44,809 bases of DNA from Utricularia gibba. Taxonomy: Eukaryota > Streptophyta > Magnoliopsida > Lamiales > Lentibulariaceae. The stretch covers positions 1 to 44,809 of the forward strand of contig NEEC01000040.1 of assembly GCA_002189035.1 (NCBI GenBank), given 5' to 3'. Positions 11,541-24,080 of this stretch are shown here, piece after piece. Position 1 is the stretch's first letter, and each line of letters opens with the position of its first letter. The translations under genes were made by a program, and so were the position numbers. The notes beneath the pieces were generated by a model. The model was not told the DNA's origin. It made no database searches and saw only the letters and a list, made by a program, of their open reading frames with translations.

Positions 11541-13450
11541 ATGGATCACTTTTTTTGCCGGGCTACAAATGACTATGGCCCGAGCCCGACCCGACCTCCT
11601 CAGAGCGCCTCCTCAAATATAAAGCTTGTGGATGAGAAAACCATTTGGGGTGCTCATGACATCCTAACTTCAATAAATGCATCACGATTTTCGTCGAATA
11701 GGACCCGATTGGGCTCAGGAGTCGAACCGAACCTTGGGTCCGGACGAACTTCCCAATGAAAGCACCCAACCAAAAACGACAAGCTTTTCCTTCAGAAACC
11801 ATGTAGCAGCTGCCGAAAACCCAACGCTGCCGACAAATGACTATGGGCCCGAGCCCGACCCGACCTCCGGCCCGATAGATCCTCAAATATAAAGCTTGTG
11901 GATCCACTCATGACATCCTTTCAATAAATGCATCACGATTTTCGTCGAATAGGACCCGATTGGGCTCAGGAGTCGAACTTCCGGACGAACTATGAAAGCA
12001 CCCACCAAAAACGACAAAGAGCAGCTGCCGAAAACCCGCACTTTTTTTGCCGGGCCCGATCCGGCCCGATCCTGGTGCCCCTCGAGAGCGCCTCCTCAAA
12101 TATAAAGCTTGTGGATGAGAAAACCATTTGGGGTGCTCATGACATCCTAACTTCAATAAATGCATCACGATTTTCGTCGAATAGGACCCGATTGGGCTCA
12201 GGAGTCGAACCGAACCTTGGGTCCGGACGAACTTCCCAATGAAAGCACCCAACCAAAAACGACAAGCTTTTCCTTCAGAAACCATGTAGGCAGCTGCCTT
12301 AATAAATGGATCACTACAAATGACCCCGAGCCCGACCCGACCTCCGGCCCGATCCTGGTGCCCCTCGAGAGCGCCTCCTCAAATATAAAGCTTCCCTCGA
12401 GGACGTCCCCGATTGGGCTCAGGAGTCGAACCGAACCTTGGGTCCGGACGAACTTCCCAATTGAAAGCAATGGATCACTTTTTTTGCCGGGCTACAAATG
12501 ACTATGGGCCCGAGCCCGACCCGACCTCCGCCCGATCCTGGTGCCCCTCGAGAGCGCCTCCTCAAATATAAAGCTTGTGGACCATTTGGGGTGCTCATGA
12601 CATCCTAACTTCAATAAATGCATCACGATTTTCGTCGAATAGGACCCGATTGGGCTCAGGAGTCGAACCGAACCTTGGGTCCGGACGAACTTCCCAACGA
12701 AAGCACCCACCAAAAACGACAAGCTTTTCCTTCAGAAACCATGTAGGCAGCTGCCGAAAACCCAACGTTAATAAATGGATCACTTTTTTTGCCGGGCTAC
12801 AAATGACTATGGGCCCGAGCCCGACCCGACCTCCGGCCCGATCCTGGTGCCCCTCGAGAGCGCCTCCTCAAATAAAAAGCATAGAAAACCATTTGGGTGC
12901 TCATGACATCCTAACTTCAATAAATGCATCACGATTTTCGTCGAATAGGACCCGAAGGAGTCGAACCGAACCTTGGGTCCGGATGAACTTCCCAATGTTT
13001 TCCTTCAGAAACTCATGAAAAACCATTAGATAAATGGATCACTTTTTTTGACCGAGGACTAACTATGGCATCACGCCCCGATCCGGAAATCCGCTTGTGG
13101 ATGAGAAAACCACTCATGACATCCTAACTTCGTCGAAATAGGACCCGATTGGGCTCAGGAGTCGAACCGAACCTTGGGTCCGGACGAACTTCCCAATTTA
13201 ATAAATGGGTGGATCCGGCCCGATCCTGGTGCCCCTCGAGAGCGCCTCCTCAAAGCCCATTTGGGGTGCTCATGACATCCTAACTTCAATAAATGCATCA
13301 CGATTTTCGTCGAATAGGACCCGATTGGGCTCAGGAGTCGAACCGAACCTTGGGTCCGGACGAACTTCCCAATGAAAGCACCCAACCAAAAACGACAAGC
13401 TTTTCCTTCAGAAACCATGTAGGCAGCTGCCGAAAACCCAACGTTAATAA
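11541..13450. repeat. Satellite array block F, shortened units
   Basis: Anchors at 11541, 12306, 12470, 12775, 13034 and about 13205, with further units whose anchor is deleted (near 11832 and 12039). Spacings range from about 164 to 305 bp; the interval 12306-12470 is 164 bp, about half a unit. The unit from 11541 shares a GC-cluster deletion with the one at 8743. At 12951 the first copy of a recurring 8-bp deletion (CCCGAAGGAGTCGA) is seen. Core segments with the B box stay intact in most units. No gene is seen. Confidence 0.9.
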
Positions 13451-13970
13451 ATGGATCACTTTTTTCCCCGGGCTACAAATGACTATGGGCCCGAGCCCGA
13501 CCCGACCTCCGGCCCGATCCTGGTGCCCCTCGAGAGCCTCCTCAAATATAAAGCTTGTGGATGAGAAAACCATTTGGGGTGCTCATGACATCCTAACTTC
13601 AAAAAATGCATCACGATTTTCGTCGAATAGGACCCGATTGGGCTCAGGAGTCGAACGAACCTTGGGTCCGGACGAACTTCCCAATGAAAGCACCCACCAA
13701 AAAACGACAAGCTTTTCCTTCAGAAACCATGTAGGCAGCTGCCGAAAACCCAACGTTAATAAATGGATCACTTTTTTTGCCGGGCTACAAATGACTATGG
13801 GCCCGAGCCCGACCCGACCTCCGGCCCGATCCTGGTGCCCCTCGAGAGCGCCTCCTCAAATAAAAGCTTGCCATTTGGGTGGACATCCTAACTTCAATAA
13901 ATGCATCACGATTTTCGTCGAATAGGACCCGATTGGGCTCAGGAGTCGAACCGAACCTTGGGTCCGGATT
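13451..13970. repeat. Satellite array block G, nearly two full-length units
   Basis: Units start at 13451 and 13763, 312 bp apart; the second loses order after about 13970. Most differences from the reference are short indels: CCCC for GCC after the T-run, a 2-bp loss in GAGAGCGCC, an A6 run in place of AATAA before ATGCATC, and one C lost from GAACCGAACC. The reading frame open here for 210 codons (13293-13925) is the longest in the window and is a by-product of these indels. Confidence 0.93.
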
Positions 13971-16900
13971 CCCAACGAAAGCATTTTCCTTCAGTCAATT
14001 AGGATCACTTTTTTTGCCGGGCTACAAATGACTATTCATCCTGAGAGCGCCTCCTCAAGCACCATTTGATGACCCTGGGTCGAATAGGACCGATGGGCTC
14101 AGGAGTCGAACGAACCTTGGGTCCGGACGAACTTCCCAACGAAAGCACCCAACGTTACCATAAGCAGCTGCCGATCACTTTTTTTGCCGGGCTACAAATG
14201 ACTATGGGAGCCCGAACCATCAGAAGCCCGATGGGCCCCCGAATCGACTTCCTCCTTATAAAGCTAGAGATCCTCAAAAATAAAAGCCCATTTGGGGTGC
14301 TCATGACATCCTAACTTCAATAAATGCATCACGATTTTCGTCGAATAGGACCCGATTGGGCTCTCGGAACCTTGGGTCCGGATTCCCACGAAAGCACAAC
14401 AAGGACAAGCTTTTCCTCAGAAACCATGTAAAACCCAACGTTAATAAATGGATCACTTTTTTGCCGGGACTATTTCCTATCCTCAAATGCCCAATGACAT
14501 CCTAACTTCAATAAATGCATCACGATTTTCGTCGAATAGGACCCGATTGGGCTCAGGAGTCGAACCGAACCTTGGGTCCGGACGAACTTCCCAATGAAAG
14601 CACCGACAAGCTGAAACCCAAGCGCCCCTCAAGAGCGCCTCCTCAAATATATATGGGAAGTACGAACATCCTAACTGATCAATCCTACGACTTTCCGGCC
14701 CGATCAATCCTCAAATATAAAGCTTGTGGATGAGAAAACCATTTGGGGTGCTCATGACATCCTAACTTCAATAAATGCATCACGATTTTCGTCGAATAGG
14801 ACCCGATTGGGCTCAGGAGTCGAACCGAACCTTGGGTCCGGACGAACTTCCCAAGAAAGCACCCAACCAAAAACGACAAGCTTTTCCTTCAGAAATGTAG
14901 GCAGTTAATAAATGGATCACTTTTTTTGCCGACAAATGACTATGGGCCCGAACTTAAAAATGATCCCTTGGGGTCCTACGAACTTGATGGGATGAGCAGC
15001 TGCCGAAAACCCAACGCACTACCCTCCTGGTGCCCCTCGAGAGCGCCTCCTCAAATATAAAGCTTGTGGATGAGAAAACCATTTGAGGGCCTAACTTCAT
15101 CGAAATCCTGATTTTCGTCAAATCGATTTTTCAGTCGACCCGGGGTCCAACGAACTTCCCGAACTTGGACAAGCAAGCGAAAATGCCCCGAAAAAATTGG
15201 CAATGGATCACTTTTTTCCGGGCTACAAATGACTATGGGCCCGAGCCCGACCCGTCCGGCCCGAGGTGCCCCTCGAGAACTATCCTGAATAAAAGCAGTG
15301 GAAAAAAACCATCTCATGACATCCTAACTTCAATAAATGCATCACGATTTTCGTCGAATAGGACCCGATTGGGCTCAGGAGTCGAACCGAACCTTGGGTC
15401 CGGCGAACTTCTAAGAGCACCCAAGGGAAATTTTCCGTTCAGAAATGTCAGCTGCCGAAAACCCAACGTTAATAAATGGATCACTTTTTTTGCCGGGCTA
15501 CAAATGACTATGGGCTACACGCCTCCGATATGGGCCCCCGATTCCTCCTCCTGGCAATGGGAACCTAGATGCTCATGGCATTTTTCGTCGAATAGGACCC
15601 GATTGGGCTCAGGAGTCGAACCGAAACCTTGGGTGTCACTACACCTAAACAAGCCCCACGGGCCTAGAGTCGAACCGAACCTTGTAAAATGGATCACTTT
15701 TTTTTGGTAAAACCCAATGGGCCCTTTTCGAACTTCCTCCTGTCAAAAGCAACGGGGCTTCAGAAACCATAAGGGTCCCCGATTGACGAACTTCTTTGAC
15801 CCTTCAACCCTTCAGTCGCCCGAGGGGGCGAACGAACTTCCCTTTGGCAAGCCACCTTTTCATGCCATCGGCAGAAATAGGACCCGAAGGAGTCGAACCG
15901 AACCTTGGGTCCGGCGAACCCCTGAAACACCCGATGGAAATTTTTCCTTGAGGTGCCAAAAGCAACCCCCGATCCGGCCCGAAAGCGCCTCCTCAACCAC
16001 TTTGGAAATAGGACCCGATAGGAGTTTGACATGGAAAGCACTACCCAAAAACGACAACGATTCGTCGAATAGGACCCGAACTAGGCTGCCGAAAACCTTG
16101 GGTGGGCTTTCCCACTGCTCCCGAGCGACAAGTTTTCCTCAGGATGGCAGCCCTTGGGCCGGGCTACAAATGACTATGGGCCCGAGAACCCGAATCCGGC
16201 CCGGGAAACCCTTTTCCTCCTGAATAAAAAGCAATGGATGCAGAACCATTTGCGGAATAGGACCCGATTGGGCTCAGGATCGTCCCTTGGGTCCGGGCTC
16301 AGAGTCGTAACAGGGTCCGGACGAACTTCCCAATGTCAAGCAACAAACTATTTAATGATCGGGCCCGAACTACCTGTATGTCAATGGATACAGAAACCCA
16401 TTTGGGGTGCTCATGACATCCTAACTTCAATAAATGCATCACGATTTTCGTCGAATAGGACCCGATTGGGCTCAGGAGTCGAACCGAACCTTGGGTCCGG
16501 ACCTGGCAAGCGACCCAAAAAAACTGTGGCCAGCTACCCTTAATGGCACGGGGTCGCCCGATACAAATCCTGATTGGAAAGCGAGGATGAAAACCAATTG
16601 GAAGTAGGAGTCGTTCCGGGGTGTAAATGGATCACTTTTTTTGCCGGGCTACAAATGACTATGATCAAGAGCGCCTCCTCACAAGCTTGGGAAACCAACG
16701 TTTGGGGTGCAATGATCATCCTAACTTCTAAGTGCCCCGAGGAATTTGGGCTCAGGAGTCGAACCTTGGGTCCGGAAAAATGAAAGCAGCTTCGACAAAC
16801 TTTTCAGAAACCATGAGGCATCACGATTTTCGTCGAATAGGACCCGATTGGGCTCAGGAGTCGAACCGAACCTTGGGTCCGGAAACGTTAATAAATGGAT

Positions 16901-18890
16901 CACTTTTTTTGCCGGGCTACAAATGACTATGGGCCCGAGCCCGACCCGACCTCCGGCCCGATCCTGGTGCCCCTCGAGAGCGCCTCCTCAAGATATGGCA
17001 TTGTCGGTAGGAGTCGAACCCACTTCTGCAAGCTCCTAACTTGATAAATGCCCACGTGCGAAATAACTTTTCGAACTATCCTGCAGCTGCCGGCGAGGGG
17101 CTCAAGTCGCCCAATGACATCCTAACTTCAATAAATGCATCACGATTTTCGTCGAATAGGACCCGATTGGGCTCAGGAGTCGAACTTGGGTCCGGACGAA
17201 CGAATGGTAGGCAGCTGCCGAGCAACCTTTAAAAACACAATGGGAACCCACGTGACGGTGGAAATCGCCGGGCTACAAATGACTATGGGCCCGAGCCCGA
17301 CCCGACCTCCTCCTGGTGCCCCTCGAGAGCGCCTCCTCCCCCGGGATTTTCGTCGAATAGGACCCGATTGGGCTCCGTATGCTTTTCGAGCAAGCAACCT
17401 ATTCAAGAAACCCCTTGACAGGAAACCCGAAGTCGAACCGAACCTTGGGTCCGGAAACTTCCCATGCAAGCACTTGCCGGGCTACAAATGACTATGGGCC
17501 CGAGCCCGACCCGACCTCCGGAATGACCCGGCATCACGAAATAGGACCCGATTGGGCTCAGGAGTCGAACCGAACCTTGGGTCCGGACGAACTGAAAGCT
17601 TGTGGTTCACACCTATGGGGATCCGGCCCGATCATGCTCCATTTGATGACATCCTAACTTCAATAAATGCATCACGATTTTCGTCGAATAGGACCCGATT
17701 GGGCTCAGGAGTCGAACCGAACCTTGGGTCCGGACGAACTGAACTTCCCAACCCAAGCAACCTATTTCCTGAGAAACTCCATAGGGGCCGAGGCTCTTAA
17801 ATAAATGGATCAACGGGCTCCGGCCCGATCCAGAACCCATATGACATCCTAACTTCAATAAATGCATCACGATTTTCGTCGAATAGGACCCGATTGGGCT
17901 CAGGAGTCGAACCGAACCTCCGCCTTTTCCTTCAGTGTAGGCAGCTGCCGAAAACCCAACGTTAATAAATGGATCACTTTTTTTGAGAGGGCTCCTCAAA
18001 TAAAAACTATGGGCCCCATTTGGGGTGCTCCTGACCCTAAAACTTCAATGGATCAGATCCTTTCCCGAATGGACCCGATTGGGCTCAGGAGTCTTGGGTC
18101 AGGAGTCGAACCGAACCTTGGGTCCGGATGAACTTCCCAATGACGCACACCGTCGAATAGGACCCGATGGGCTCAGGAGTCGAACGAACCTTGGGTCCGG
18201 ATGAGATTTTCCTTCAGAAACCATGTAGGATCACTTTTTCAACGTACAAATGGGGCTACGAAATGACCTGGCCCGAGCCTACCGACTCCGCCCGATCCTG
18301 CCCCTCGAGAGCGCCTCCTCATGCCTTCAATGGATAAACCACGACATCGTCTATAGGACCCGATTGGGCTCAGGAGTCGAACCGAACCTTGGGTCCGGAC
18401 GAACTTCCCAACCCATCAACCGAAAACGAAACCAATGGGAAGTAGAAACCCAACGTTAATAAATGGATCACTTTTTTTGCCGGGCTACAAATGACTATGG
18501 GCCCGAGCTACCTCCGGCCCGATCCTATGGGAGCGCCTCCTCGAAATACGCTTGTGGTTCAAAAACGATTCAAGTGCTCCATAGGCATCACGATTTTCGT
18601 CGAATAGGACCCGATTGGGCTCAGGAGTCGAACCCAACCTTGGGTCCGGTGGATCACTTCCGACACGGGCTCAGCACCCACCCAAAAACGGGCTTTTTCC
18701 TTCCTGTAGGCAGCTGCCGAAAACCCAACGTTAATAAATGGATCACTTTTTTTGCCGGGCGGAACGACCAAACCCGCCCTCATGACATCCTAACTTCAAT
18801 AAATGCATCACGATTTTCGTCGAATAGGACCCGATTGGGCTCAGGAGTCGAACGAACCTTGGGTCCCGATTGGTAGGCTTCACTACAAAT
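13971..18890. repeat. Heavily degraded satellite block H
   Basis: Units are broken into short blocks of the consensus, mostly in the right order with deletions between them. Recognisable anchors are sparse: 14448, 14912, 15203, 15476, 15689, 16627, 16895, 17805, 17969, 18463 and 18738. The segment from CGTCGAATAGG to GGTCCGG recurs in near-intact form, for example around 14531-14580, 14781-14830, 15351-15402, 16451-16500, 16824-16881 and 17683-17732. Between about 15500 and 16400 much of the sequence is hardest to align, with non-consensus words such as CAAGCCCCACGGGCC. At 17006-17040 the core is joined to sequence I cannot place. I see no open frame, RNA gene or transposon end that explains it. 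Confidence 0.82.
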
Positions 18891-21734
18891 GACTATGGGC
18901 CCGAACCCGACCTCCGGCCCGATCCTGTGCCCCTCGAGAGCGCCTCCTCAAATAAAAGCTTGTGGATGAGAAAACCATTTGGGTGCTCATGACATCCTAA
19001 CTTCAATAAATGCATCACGATTTTCGTCGAATAGGACCCGATTGGGCTCAGGAGTCGAACCGAACCTTGGGTCCGGATGAACTTCCCAACGAAAGCACCC
19101 ACCAAAAACGACAAGCTTTTCCTTCAGAAACCATGTAGCAGCTGCCGAAAACCCAACGTTAATAAATGGATCACTTTTTTTGACCTAAGTCGAAAAAATG
19201 CCCATTTGGGGTGCTCATGAGCATCACGAAATAGGACCCGATTGGGCTCAGGAGTCGAACCGAACCTTGGGTCCGGATGAACTTCCCAACGAAAGCACCC
19301 ACCCAAAAACGACAAGCTTTTCCTTCAGAAACCATGTAGGCAGCTGCCGAAAACCCAACGTTAATAAATGGATCACTTTTTTTGCCGGGCTACAAATGAC
19401 TATGGGCCCGACCGACCGACCTCCGGCCCGATCCTGTGCCCTCGAGAGCGCCTCCTCAAATAAGTGGTTGAGAAAACCATTTGGGGTGCTCATGACATCC
19501 TAACTTCAATAAATGCATCACGATTTTCGTCGAATAGGACCCGATTGGGCTCAGGAGTCGAACCGAACCTTGGTCCGGATGAACTTCCCAACGAAAGCAC
19601 CCACCAAAAACGACAAGCTTTTCCTTCAGAAACATGTAGGCAGCTGCCGAAAACCCAACGTTAATAAATGGATCACTTTTTTGCCGGGCTACAAATGACT
19701 ATGGGCCCGAGCCCGAGACCTCCGGCCCGATCCTGGTGCCCCTCGAGAGCGCCTCCTCAATAAATTGCCATTTGGGGTGCTCATGACATCCTAACTTCAA
19801 TAAATGCATTTTTCGTCGAATAGGACCCGATTGGGCTCAGGAGTCGAACCGAACCTTGGGTCCGGATGAACTTCCCAACGAAAGCACCCACCCAAAAACG
19901 ACAAGCTTTTCCTTCAGAAACCATGTAAGCAGCTGCCGAAAACCCAACGTTAATAAATGGATCACTTTTTTTCCGGGCTACAAATGACTATGGGCCCGAG
20001 CCCGACCGACCTCCGGCCCGATCCTGGTGCCCCTCGAGAGCGCCTCCTCAAATATAAAGCTTGTGGATGAGAAAACCATTTGGGGTGCTCATGACATCCT
20101 AACTTCAATAAATGCATCACGATTTTCGTCGAATAGGACCCGATTGGGCTCAGGAGTCGAACCGAACCTTGGGTCCGGACGAACTTCCCAACGAAAGCAT
20201 TTTCCTTCAGAAACCATGTAGGCAGCTGCCGAAAACCCAACGTTAATAAATGGATCACTTTTTTTCCGGGCTACAAATGACTATGGGCCCGAGCCCGACC
20301 CGACCTCCGGCCCGATCCTGGTGCCCCTCGAGAGCGCCTCCTCAAATATAAAGCTTGTGGATGAGAAAACCATTTGGGGTGCTCATGACATCCTAACTTC
20401 AATAAATGCATCACGATTTTCGTCGAATAGGACCCGATTGGGCTCAGGAGTCGAACCGAACCTTGGGTCTTCTTTTCCGGGTGCCGAAAACTTAATAAAT
20501 GGATCACTTCAATGAAACACCCAAAAAACGACAACTTTTCCATTCAGGACCCGAACGAACATCCTATGCAAAAACCCAACGTTAATAAATGGATCACTTT
20601 TTTTGCCGGGCTACAAATGACTATGGGCCCGAGCCGACCTCCGGCCCGATCCTGTGAGAGCGCCTCCTCACCCATTTGGGGTGCTCATGACATCCTAACT
20701 TCAATAAATGCATCACGATTTTCGTCGAATAGGACCCGATTGGGCTCAGGAGTCGAACCGAACCTTGGGTCCGGACGAACTTCCCAATGAAAGCACCCAC
20801 CAAAAAACGACAAGCTTTTCCTTCAGAAACCCAGCTGCCGAAAACCCAACGTTAATAAATGGATCACTTTTTTGCCGGGCTACAAATGACTATGGGCCCG
20901 AGCCCGAACCTCCGGCCCGATCCTTGCCCCTCGAGAGCGCCTCCTCAAATGCCCAATGATGGAAGTTGGGCTCATGTCAATTAACACTACCTATTTCCCG
21001 AATGACCCGGGAAATAGGACCCGATTGGGCTCAGGAGTCGAACCGAACCTTGGGTCCGGATGAACTTCCCAACGAAAGCACCCACCAAAAACGACAAGCT
21101 TTTCCTTCAGAAACAATGTAGGCAGCTGCCGAAAACCCAACGTTAATAAATGGATCACTTTTTTTGCCGGGCTACAAATGACTATGGGCCCGAGCCGACC
21201 CGACCTCCGGCCCGATCCTGTGCCCCTCGAGAGCGCCTCCTCAAATATAAAGCTTGTGGATGAGAAAACCATTTGGGGTGCTCATGACATCCTAACTTCA
21301 ATAAATGCATCACGATTTTCGTCGAATAGGACCCGATTGGGCTCAGGAGTCGAACCGAACCTTGGGTCCGGATGAACTTCCCAACGAAAGCACCCACCAA
21401 AAACGACAAGCTTTTCCTTCAGAAACCATGTTAATAAATGGATCAACAAATGACTATGGGAGTTCAGTGCCCATATGGCATCACGCGTCGCTCCTCGAAA
21501 TAAAGATGGTTGCCTCGGGGAGGGCTCCTCAGAGCGCCTCGCTTGTGGACCATTTGATGACATCCTAACTTCAATAAATGCATCACGATTTTCGTCGAAT
21601 AGGACCCGATTGGGCTCAGGAGTCGAACCGAACCTTGGGTCCGGACGAACTTCCCAACGAAAGCACCCACCAAAAACGACAAGCTTTTCCTTCAGAAACC
21701 ATGTAGGCAGCTGCCGAAAACCCAACGTTAATAA
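18891..21734. repeat. Satellite array block I, semi-regular, GGATGAAC subfamily
   Basis: Anchors at 19166, 19368, 19668, 19957, 20250, 20499, 20589, 20859, 21150 and 21438, spacings 90-300 bp. A linked haplotype dominates: GGATGAAC together with CCCAACGAAAG, seen near 19075, 19274, 19577, 19865, 21058 and 21369. It is rare in blocks C-E. Frequent small deletions occur in the GC cluster (GATCCTGTGCCCC, GAGCCGACC). The whole stretch is satellite. Confidence 0.92.
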
Positions 21735-24080
21735 ATGGATCACTACCGGGCCCGAGCCCGACCCGACCTTCCTGGTGCCCCTCGAGAGCGCCTCCTCAAA
21801 TATAAAGCTTGTGGACCATTTGGGGTGCTCATGACATCCTAACTTCAATAAATGCATCACGATTTTCGTCGCCCGAAGGAGTCGAACCGAACCTTGGGTC
21901 CGGACGAACTTCCGTTAGATGTAGCATGCCGATCACTTTTTTTCCCGGGCTACAAATGACTATGGGCTCCTCACGCCTCCGCTTGCCATTTGGGGTGCTC
22001 ATGACATCCTAACTTCAATAAATGCATCACGATTTTCGTCGAATAGGACCCGATGGATTTTCCTCGAATATATTGGGTGGATGAACGCCTCCTCAAATAT
22101 AAAGCTTGTGGATGAGAAAACCATTTGGGGTGCTCATGACATCCTAACTTCAATAAATGCATCACGATTTTCGTCGAATAGGACCCGATTGGGCTCAGGA
22201 GTCGAACCGAACCTTGGGTCCGGATGAACTTCCCAACGAAAGCACCCACCCAAAAACGACAAGCTTTTCCTTCAGAAACCATGTATGTTAGGATCACTTT
22301 TTTTGCTGCCGAAAATCCCAGAGCGTTCAATAAATTGTCCATCACATCCTTTTTTCCCCCGATAGGAGTCGAACGAACCTTGGGTCCGGACTTCCCATGG
22401 CCCGAGCACTTTTTTTCGGACCCCCGAGCCCGATCCTCCTGAGCGCCTCCTCAAATATAAAGCTTGTGGATGAGAAAACCATTTGGGGTGCTCATGACAT
22501 CCTAACTTCAATAAATGCATCACGATTCGTCGAATGGTTGGGCTCAGGAGTCGAACGAACCTTGGGTCCGGACGAACTTCCCAACGAAAGCACCCACCCA
22601 AAAACGACAAGCTTTTCCTTCAGGTATGCCGAGGAGTGGTAAGAGCGCCTCCTCAAATATAAAGCCCATTTGGGGCTCATGACATCCTAACTTCAATAAA
22701 TGCATCACGATTTTCGTCGAAGGAGTCGAACCGAACCTTGGGTCCGGACCTTCGATTTTCCTTCAGAAACAATGTTGGAGTGACCGAACCTTGGGTCCGA
22801 TGAACTATGGCAAAACCCGAACTGGGTCCGGACTTCCTTTTCCTTCAGAAACAATGTAAATGGATCAGGGCTGACCGAGCCCGACCGACCTCCGGCCCGA
22901 TCCAGAGCGCCATTTGGGGTGCTCATGACATCCTAACTTCAATAAATGCATCACGATTTTCGTCGAATAGGACCCGATTGGGCTCAGGAGTCGAACCGAA
23001 CCTTGGGTCCGGACGAACGAAAGCACCCACCAAAAACGACAAGCTTTTCCTTCAGAAACATGCAGCTTGGATCAACAAATGACTAAGCCCGACCTCCGGC
23101 CCGATCCTGGTGCCCCTCGAGAGCGCCTCCTCAAATAAAGCTCCATTTGGGGTGGACATCCTAACTTCAATAAATGCATCACGATTTTCGTCGAATAGGA
23201 CCCGATTGGGCTCAGGAGTCGAACGAACCTTGGGTCCGGATGAACTTCCCAACGAAAGCACCCACCCAAAAACGACAAGCTTTTCCTTCAGGGTGTTCAA
23301 CAAATGACTATTTCCCGACGCCACCCAATGACATCCTAACTTCAATAAATGCATCACGATTTTCGTCGAATAGGACCCGATTGGGCTCAGGAGTCGAACC
23401 GAACCTTGGGTCCGGATGAACTTCCCATGGAGGCAAAAACCCAACGTTAATAAATGGATCACTTTTTTTGCCGGGCTACCTATGAAACCTCCGGCCCGAT
23501 CCTAGAGCAGCTGCCCTCATGACATCCTAACTTCAATAAATGCATCACGATTTTCGTCGAATAGGACCCGATTGGAGGAGTCGAACTTGGGTCCTTTGAA
23601 TGTTAAAGCACTACAAATGGGGCCCGAGCCCGACGACCTCCGGCCCGATCCTGTGCCCCTCGAGAGCGCCTCCTCAAATAAAAAGCCCATTTGATGACAT
23701 CCTAACTTCAAAAATGCATCACGATTTTCGTCGAATAGGACCCGATTGGGCTCAGGAGTCGAACAACCTTGGGTCCGGGAACTTCCCAATTTTCGTCAAA
23801 TGGATCACTTTTTTTGACAAATGACTATGGGCCGAGCCCGACCCGACCTATCCTGGTGCCCCTCGAGAGCGCCTCCTCAAATAAAAAGCTCCATTTGAAC
23901 GCATTTTTCGTCGAATAGGACCCGATTGGGCTCAGGAGTCGAACTTGGGTCCGGACGAACTTCCCAACGAAAGCACCCACCAAAAACGACAAGCTTTTCC
24001 TTCAGAAACAATGTAGGCAGCTGCCGAAAACCCAACGTTAATAAATGGATCACTACCTATTCCTCAGAGCGCCTCCTCAA
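21735..24080. repeat. Satellite array block J, shortened units
   Basis: Short units with many deletions. Complete cores are kept in most of them (for example around 22172-22223 and 22967-23013), whereas the GC cluster and the AAGCTTTTCC part are often lost. Recurring deletion products appear: CCCGAAGGAGTCG at 21872 and CATTTGATGACATCC at 23688 (also at 21551 in the preceding block). The stretch 22290-22440 is hard to align and contains runs such as TTTTTTCCCCC. No gene is seen. Confidence 0.87.

Noticed and set aside
13293-13925. Longest open frame in the window (210 codons, plus strand) and other frames of 150-190 codons on both strands
   Set aside because: Their translations are concatenations of the same satellite peptides in shifting frames. 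There is no recognisable domain, their ends fall at random indels, and equivalent frames are broken in neighbouring units.
17000-17060. A real tRNA gene on the minus strand
   Set aside because: Only a T-arm-like fold is present; D arm, anticodon arm and 5' acceptor strand are missing.
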